A stretch of DNA of 10,991 nt. It comes from an uncultured Muribaculaceae bacterium. GTDB taxonomy: Bacteria; Bacteroidota; Bacteroidia; Bacteroidales; Muribaculaceae. Both the position numbers and the translations under genes were made by a program. A model generated the notes under the pieces. That model did not search any database and was not told the DNA's origin. It was given only the letters and a program-made list of their open reading frames with translations. The stretch spans positions 1 to 10,991 of the forward strand of contig CANRZQ010000073.1 in assembly GCA_947644475.1 (NCBI GenBank), in the 5' to 3' direction. Below are positions 6,469 through 10,991 of this stretch, one piece after another (the first letter of the stretch is position 1; each line of letters opens with the position of its first letter).

Positions 6469-7992
6469 CTACTGCACGGGCTTGAATGTGTAGCGTGTGA
6501 GCAGGGCGCGCCAGCATGAGGGAATTGCATCGCCGGAGACGTAGCGTCCGCCGAAGAAATATATTGCAGGGACATCCCATTCGGTGATGGGGGCAGATGC
6601 GCGCGAGCGCATGGGCATTATTTCCATTGTGCCGGCCGGCATGCCTTTTACATTGAAATAGGAAAGCATCGACGAACGGGCTTTTGCCTTGGATGTGGTG
6701 GCAAACACGAAAGCGCGGCTGCCGTAGAACGAGGGCACGTCGGAGGGAAGTTGCATCAGGACGGGAGCCTTGCGCCATGTCATGCCGAGGTCGTAGGTGT
6801 AATATACGGTGCGGTTGACAGTGCCGTCGGCGCGTCGGCCTCCGAAGGCCACGAGAGCGGGGAATTGCACAGGGCTCCATGTGGATGAGGGCACGTTGAA
6901 GAGGTCGTAATCGGCAAGAACCATGTCTTCAAGGCCTTCGGGGATGGTCTTTGTGGAAATCATGGCCCATGAAGAGCCGTCGAATCCCCAAGCCTCTGCC
7001 GACAGGCGTCCTTCGGCAGTGCGTCCGCCGAGCATCACGGCCATGGGCGATTCGGCCATTGGCAGGGTGTAGAGGCAGAGTTGAGATGTGGCCTCCACAG
7101 GGCATCCGGCGGGGAGCGAATATTCCTTGCCCGAGGGATAAGCCTTTATGTACCAGCCTGATTCGTCGTATACAGAGCCGAAGATATCGTTGCCGTAGGC
7201 TCCATAGAGCGCATGGAAACGGTTGCCGGTATCGGCCCAGTTTCCGCCGGTGTTGTATTTCATGAGGCGTCCGTCGGAGGCGAGGATGTAAAGGGCGTTG
7301 TCGGTGCCTGTGAGCGATTCCACGTCGGGGGTGAAGCCGGAGAAATCCACAGCCACGGAAGCCGAGTTGGACGTAAATGCGTCGGTAGACGAGAGCATTT
7401 CATATGCCGCTCCGTTGTCGGCGGCTGAAAGCACGTAGAAAGTGTCGCCGCAGCGAGCCGCGCCTCTTGCTGCAAGTGTGGGATGCTGCCATGTGATGGA
7501 GCCGCTTGTAAATTCTTTCCAGCAGAGAGAGTCGGGCTTTACCTCATGGACGTTGACTTTTACGGTGTAGACGCGTTCCACTGCGCCGCTTTGGGAGCGT
7601 ACGCGCAGTTTCACGGGGCCGTTGGAGAAATCAATCGAGTCGGTGGAGTTGGTGAGATAATTCACAATCGAGTCGCTCTTTCCGGGACGGGGAAATTCGA
7701 GTTGCACGAGCGAGGCACCGGCAGATGCGGTGATCGAGGGCACAAGGCGGCTCACGTTTGTGCCGTAAGGGAGGGAGTCGGCGTTGAAAATATTTGCAGT
7801 GACGAGGTCGATTGAGAAAAAGACGTTGGAGAGCGAGTCGAGCACTTTTTTGTTGTCGTTGAGAGAAAAGGCAGTTACCGCCACAGCCGACGATTCCTCG
7901 TAGGTGTATTGTGAGTCGGAGTCGGAATTACAAGAGTAGAAAGCCAAGGCTCCGAGACCTATGATTGATGCTATGAAAAGATTTTTCAACAT
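6469..7992 (-). CDS. DUF6242-like lipoprotein with kelch/Asp-box beta-propeller features
   Basis: 507 aa. The N-terminus is a lipoprotein signal: a hydrophobic stretch ending in FYSC, with Cys21 as lipidation site. It is followed by NSDSDS, an acidic/Ser tail that may favour surface exposure in Bacteroidetes. Residues about 35-150 look like an Ig-like beta sandwich (VKLRVRSQSGAVERVYTVKV). From about 160 there are propeller-like repeats: GGR doublets at 322-324 and 384-386 and FGG at 480-482, as in kelch blades, and TYDLGMTW at 399-406, which fits the Asp-box pattern S/T-x-D-x-G-x-T-W. No catalytic residues of a sialidase are evident, so an enzyme call is not justified; binding or structural roles are possible. 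I recall this architecture as DUF6242 in Bacteroidales. It is the first gene after the promoter at 8034-8065 and probably heads the uppS-bamA operon. Confidence 0.82.
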   Translation of the reverse strand: MLKNLFIASIIGLGALAFYSCNSDSDSQYTYEESSAVAVTAFSLNDNKKVLDSLSNVFFSIDLVTANIFNADSLPYGTNVSRLVPSITASAGASLVQLEFPRPGKSDSIVNYLTNSTDSIDFSNGPVKLRVRSQSGAVERVYTVKVNVHEVKPDSLCWKEFTSGSITWQHPTLAARGAARCGDTFYVLSAADNGAAYEMLSSTDAFTSNSASVAVDFSGFTPDVESLTGTDNALYILASDGRLMKYNTGGNWADTGNRFHALYGAYGNDIFGSVYDESGWYIKAYPSGKEYSLPAGCPVEATSQLCLYTLPMAESPMAVMLGGRTAEGRLSAEAWGFDGSSWAMISTKTIPEGLEDMVLADYDLFNVPSSTWSPVQFPALVAFGGRRADGTVNRTVYYTYDLGMTWRKAPVLMQLPSDVPSFYGSRAFVFATTSKAKARSSMLSYFNVKGMPAGTMEIMPMRSRASAPITEWDVPAIYFFGGRYVSGDAIPSCWRALLTRYTFKPVQ

Positions 7993-8033
7993 TGTGACTG
8001 AATCAGTATCGATTGATTTTAGTTTTCAAACTG

Positions 8034-8065
8034 CAAATTTAAACTTTCGTCGGCAAATAGGCAAA
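8034..8065 (-). promoter_or_regulatory. Bacteroidetes-type promoter for the envelope operon
   Basis: On the minus strand, TTTG (8065-8062) is followed after 20 bases by TAAATTTG (8041-8034). This exactly fits the Bacteroidetes -33 TTTG and -7 TAnnTTTG consensus at the normal spacing. It lies in the 107-base gap after ribD. The predicted transcription start would leave a leader of roughly 35 bases before the ATG at 7992. There is no Shine-Dalgarno sequence in the leader, as is usual in this phylum. Confidence 0.7.
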
Positions 8066-8099
8066 GAGTTTGCAACAAAAGTGGATAAAAATCCGAATT

Positions 8100-9125
8100 T
8101 TATAAGTTTTTAACGTCAACGAGGCTGTTTTGCGAATATATATTAATGATGTTTCCGTCGATTTTAACACTTTCCAACAAAGTGGCGTCGCCCGGCGAAG
8201 GAGCATGGGCCGAGCCTTCATCGCCGAGAATGAGGCCTTCGGCTATTTCCTCGCGCATCACGTCCCATAGGCCGGCACGGATGAAAGAATGGAGCATTTT
8301 CGAGCCGCCTTCCACGAGCACGGAGGTGATGCCGCGGGAGTAGAGCCATTTCAATTTATCCTCGAGGGTGTTGTCGTCGGTAAAGACTATGGGGTCGGCG
8401 AGCGATATGTAATCGAGGGAGAAGAAACGTTTGCGCCGGTCGAGTATCACAGGGCGAGGGTTGCGGCCGGCCCAGTGCCGCACGTTGAGATGCGGACGGT
8501 CGAGCACGATGGTGCCGGAGCCAACGAGGATGGCGTCGTGGGTGGCGCGCAGGCGATGGACAAGCACACGAGTGACCGGTGTGGATATTTCGGCGGCGGG
8601 CTGGCCGGGGTCGCGGCGGCAGTCGAGCCAGCCGTCGGCGCTGCGTGCCCATTTCAGGGTGATGAACGGGCGGCCGAGGGTGTGGGCGGTGAAAAATTTG
8701 CAGTTGAGGCTCCGGCATTCTTTTTCGAGGACACCGACTTCAACATGTATGCCGGCGTCGCGCATCATCGAGATGCCTTTGCCGTTTACTTTCGAGAAGG
8801 GGTCGGCGGTGCCTACCACAACGTTTGGAATTCCTTCGTCGATAATGAGTTGGGCGCATGGGCCGGTCCGCCCCCAGTGGGCGCAAGGCTCGAGGGTGAC
8901 GTAGATTGTGGATTGGCGCAGCAGCGGACGGTCGGCCTCGGCGACCGCCCTCACGGCGTTGACCTCGGCATGTGCGTCGCCGCACCGGCGATGCCATCCC
9001 TCGCCGATTATGCGCCCGTCGGGAGCCACTATCACAGCCCCTACCATCGGGTTGGGCGAGGCATGCAGCATGCCGTTCCGGGCAAGCGAGAGAGCCCTTC
9101 GCATATATCGCTCGTCGATTTTCAT
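8100..9125 (-). CDS. ribD: bifunctional pyrimidine deaminase/reductase RibD
   Basis: 341 aa. It carries out the second and third steps from GTP in riboflavin synthesis: deamination of the pyrimidinone, then NADPH-dependent reduction of the ribose side chain. The N-terminal deaminase domain (about 1-145) has PNPMVGAVIV, HAEVNA with zinc ligand His52 and catalytic Glu54, and EPCAHWGRTGPC with zinc ligands Cys81 and Cys90. The reductase domain (about 150-330) has FITLKWARSADG, HRLRATHDAILVGSGTIVLD and LVEGGSKMLHSF. Length and domain order are normal. The ATG at 9125 shares its A with the TAA stop of the peptidase gene (TAATG), so translational coupling is likely. No FMN riboswitch is visible upstream, as expected for an internal gene. 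No other rib gene is in the window. Confidence 0.96.
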   Translation of the reverse strand: MKIDERYMRRALSLARNGMLHASPNPMVGAVIVAPDGRIIGEGWHRRCGDAHAEVNAVRAVAEADRPLLRQSTIYVTLEPCAHWGRTGPCAQLIIDEGIPNVVVGTADPFSKVNGKGISMMRDAGIHVEVGVLEKECRSLNCKFFTAHTLGRPFITLKWARSADGWLDCRRDPGQPAAEISTPVTRVLVHRLRATHDAILVGSGTIVLDRPHLNVRHWAGRNPRPVILDRRKRFFSLDYISLADPIVFTDDNTLEDKLKWLYSRGITSVLVEGGSKMLHSFIRAGLWDVMREEIAEGLILGDEGSAHAPSPGDATLLESVKIDGNIINIYSQNSLVDVKNL

Positions 9126-10351
9126 TAAAGAAAAGTTAACTTATTTAAGTTTAACAAATTTGTCGCCGCTTCCTCGATATTGGCACGGCTTACGGAGTAA
9201 ATTCTGTCGAAAGCAGCAAGGAATGAAAATACTTTATTGTAGTATAAGGCGTTGCGTGCGGCGGAAATGATGACGTTCTCGCGGTTGTCGCGCGCAACGG
9301 TCATCTGGCCCATGTATTGCTTTTTGGCGAGTTGCAGCCGTGTTTCGGTAAGGGAGGCTGTGCGGCGGATTGTGTCGGAAACAAGACGCGCGCACCTCGC
9401 CGCATCGTCGGGGTCGCAGCCGAAGTAGACGGTGAACAGGCCGGTGTCGGAAAGGAACGACGAGGATGCCTCCACAGAATACACCAGCCCGCGCCTCTCG
9501 CGCAGGGCCACGTTAAGCGATGAGTTCATGCCCGGGCCGCCAAGGATGTTGGACAGCAGGGCGTAGGCATATCGCTCGGGAGAGTGCATGTCGGGCAAAA
9601 TGGCGCCCATCACCGTGTGGGCCTGGTGGGAGCCTATGTTGCGCGTGTCGTTGAACACGACGGGCCTTATGTCGGCCTTTACACGCATGGGGGAAGGCGT
9701 TGATGGCAGCGAGGAAAAATATTTTTCCACCTTGGCCACGGCCTTGTCATGGGCGAGCGGACCGGAATAGAAGGCCACAATATTTGTCGCGGTGTAGAAT
9801 CTGCGCAGGTATTCGCGGCATTGTTCCGGCGAGAACGACTGCACGGCCTCTTTTGTACCCAGGATGTTGTGCCCCAGGGGCGTTCCGGCAAAAATGATGT
9901 CTTCGAAGTCGTCGAACACGGCATCGGCCGGAGAGTCGAGGTAACTGTCTATCTCGTCGCACACCACGTCGCGCTCCTTTTCAAGTTCCTTTTCGGGGAA
10001 TTGCGACCCGGTGATGAGGTCGGCCACAAGTTCGAGGGCGCGGTCGGCGTTGCCTGACGGGGCCACGGTGAATACCACGGTTTCTTCCTTGGTGGTGTAG
10101 GCGTTGAGTTCGCCGCCCACGCTTTCCATGCGGTTGATTATTCTCGACGACGAGCGCCGGGCCGTGCCCTTGAAAATGGTATGCTCCACGAAATGAGCCA
10201 TGCCGGGCGCCTGTTCGTCGTCGTCGCGCGAGCCGACGCCTGCCACTATGCCGCAGTGCTCCACGGCGGCCTCGCACCGGCGTGTGACCACGCGCAGCCC
10301 CGAGGGAAGCACCGAGAGCGTCACCTCATTCGGGGTCGGTCCAGTCGCCAT
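9125..10351 (-). CDS. M16-family zinc metallopeptidase (processing-peptidase-like)
   Basis: 408 aa, the size of a single two-domain M16B-type subunit. The inverted zinc motif HxxEH is HFVEH at 53-57, with Glu56 as the general base. The third ligand is probably Glu133 in ERDVVCDEI, about 75 residues later. The surrounding sequence (GMAHFVEHTIFKGT, NAYTTKEETVV) matches mitochondrial processing peptidase beta and B. subtilis YmxG-type proteins. The C-terminal domain has GPGMNSSLN and RERRGLVYSV, whose Arg287/Tyr291 pair is usual for this half. There is no signal peptide, so a cytoplasmic location is likely. The substrate is unknown. The gene overlaps ispG by 26 bases and touches ribD. This links it to metabolic genes only by position. 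Confidence 0.93.
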   Translation of the reverse strand: MATGPTPNEVTLSVLPSGLRVVTRRCEAAVEHCGIVAGVGSRDDDEQAPGMAHFVEHTIFKGTARRSSSRIINRMESVGGELNAYTTKEETVVFTVAPSGNADRALELVADLITGSQFPEKELEKERDVVCDEIDSYLDSPADAVFDDFEDIIFAGTPLGHNILGTKEAVQSFSPEQCREYLRRFYTATNIVAFYSGPLAHDKAVAKVEKYFSSLPSTPSPMRVKADIRPVVFNDTRNIGSHQAHTVMGAILPDMHSPERYAYALLSNILGGPGMNSSLNVALRERRGLVYSVEASSSFLSDTGLFTVYFGCDPDDAARCARLVSDTIRRTASLTETRLQLAKKQYMGQMTVARDNRENVIISAARNALYYNKVFSFLAAFDRIYSVSRANIEEAATNLLNLNKLTFL

Positions 10352-10991
10352 TGTCTTTTATAAGTTGAATTAGACGTGGCAGAGCCTCGTCGGTGGGGAT
10401 GTTCTTTACCATGCACTGTTTGCCTTTATAGAGGCTTACGTTGCCGGCGGCGGCTCCGACATAGCCATAGTCGGCGTCGGCCATCTCGCCGGGGCCGTTG
10501 ACGATGCATCCCATCACGGCAATTTTCAGGCCGGGAAGATGCGATGTGGCCTCGCGCACAGTGCGCAGGGCGGCAGGCAGGTCGAAGAGCGTGCGTCCGC
10601 ACCCGGGGCAGGCTATGTATTCCGTTTTTGAAATGCGGCGGCGCGTGGCCTGCATGATTGAGAGTGAGAGCGACGCCAGTGCCTCGGCGGGCAGATGCGG
10701 CGCGTCGATCCAGATGCCGTCGACGAGATGCTCGAGCAGGAGTTTGCCAAGGTCGACGGATGCGGCTATCGTTACGTCGGCGAGAGTGCGCCCCGACGGA
10801 TATGAGAGCCGGGCTATGACAGGGCGGCTGCCGTCGAGTTGCATGATTTTGCCCTTGATTTCTGCCGGGGCATTTGTGGTCTCGGCGGTGACAACGACAT
10901 ATTCCCCGGGGATGGCATCGGGTGCGAAGTCGACGCCTACGGCAACGGGAGTTGGGGAGTTGGGGTGTTGGGAAGAGGTGGAGTTGTGGAG
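10326..10991 (-). CDS. ispG: IspG, 4-hydroxy-3-methylbut-2-enyl diphosphate synthase (3' part, runs off window)
   Basis: The frame is open from the right edge to the stop at 10326, giving the last 221 residues; the true start is outside the window. IspG is a [4Fe-4S] enzyme that converts methylerythritol cyclodiphosphate to HMBPP in the MEP isoprenoid pathway. Visible C-terminal features: ECPGCGR-like YIACPGCGRTLFDL with two cluster cysteines, and GCIVNGPGEMADADYGYVG with the third cysteine and the conserved Glu, then YKGKQCMVKNIPTDEAL. The sequence before these (about 10860-10950) fits the extra domain of the long IspG form in Bacteroidetes. At the very edge is a Ser/Asn/Pro-rich linker, HNSTSSQHPNSPTP. 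A shorter start at 10844 is internal and not the real start. Its pathway also provides the precursors used by UppS nearby. Confidence 0.95.
   Translation of the reverse strand, partial: LHNSTSSQHPNSPTPVAVGVDFAPDAIPGEYVVVTAETTNAPAEIKGKIMQLDGSRPVIARLSYPSGRTLADVTIAASVDLGKLLLEHLVDGIWIDAPHLPAEALASLSLSIMQATRRRISKTEYIACPGCGRTLFDLPAALRTVREATSHLPGLKIAVMGCIVNGPGEMADADYGYVGAAAGNVSLYKGKQCMVKNIPTDEALPRLIQLIKDNGDWTDPE
10950..10973. repeat. imperfect 8-base tandem repeat inside ispG
   Basis: AGTTGGGG at 10950-10957 is repeated at 10958-10965, followed by a degenerate third unit TGTTGGGA. It encodes part of the Ser/Asn/Pro-rich linker of IspG on the minus strand. Because the unit is not a multiple of three, a change of one unit would shift the frame. 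Confidence 0.5.

Noticed and set aside
6437..6880. N-terminal extension of the barrel gene up to the ATG at 6880
   Set aside because: It lies inside the DUF6242-like gene in another frame, and the real signal peptide begins at 6436.
8083..8094. GGAT/ATCC inverted repeat after ribD as a terminator
   Set aside because: Only four base pairs, and no convincing U-run; too weak to call.
8289..9128. Long plus-strand open frame opposite ribD
   Set aside because: Fully antisense to a gene with intact catalytic motifs; the translation is compositionally odd and has no recognisable domain.
1..10991. CRISPR array, insertion sequence, integrase or toxin-antitoxin system
   Set aside because: I found no regular spaced repeats, transposase or integrase motifs, or paired small genes anywhere in the window.

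Overview
The window looks like a piece of a Bacteroidales chromosome. A Muribaculaceae-like member is my best guess, from gene content and a moderately high GC content for the order. Evidence for the phylum: a long-form IspG end, a DUF6242-type lipoprotein, a DUF6089-type barrel next to uppS and bamA, two tandem OmpH/Skp genes, starts without Shine-Dalgarno sequences, and one good match to the Bacteroidetes promoter (TTTG, 20 bases, TAnnTTTG). Every recognisable gene is on the minus strand, so transcription runs from high to low coordinates.

Right part (about 10991 to 8100): the 3' end of ispG (isoprenoid precursor synthesis), an M16 zinc peptidase and ribD (riboflavin synthesis). They are tightly packed: ispG and the peptidase overlap by 26 bases, and the peptidase stop and ribD start share one base. 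They probably form one transcript. A 107-base gap follows, holding a promoter for the next group.

Central and left part (about 8065 to 284): a probable cell-envelope operon. Its order is DUF6242-like lipoprotein, DUF6089-like outer-membrane barrel (apparently starting at TTG), uppS (undecaprenyl diphosphate synthase), bamA (outer-membrane protein insertase), an unrecognised secreted protein, and two OmpH/Skp periplasmic chaperones. It ends near a strong hairpin at 284-323. UppS supplies the lipid carrier for peptidoglycan and surface glycans, Skp-type chaperones deliver unfolded barrel proteins, and BamA inserts them.

The secreted protein at 1516-2340 is the clear intruder. It is much richer in A+T than its neighbours and sits between bamA and the skp genes, which are usually adjacent in this order. 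An AT-rich 88-base spacer with an inverted repeat follows it.

The left 283 bases hold no convincing gene but contain several hairpins, including a perfect 22-base palindrome. They may be a structured RNA, regulatory DNA, or the edges of genes running off the window.

I found no mobile element, CRISPR array, tRNA or rRNA. Most of the window is conserved housekeeping and envelope biology. The less-explained parts are the inserted secreted protein, the hairpin-rich left end, and a Gly/Tyr repeat in the BamA barrel.
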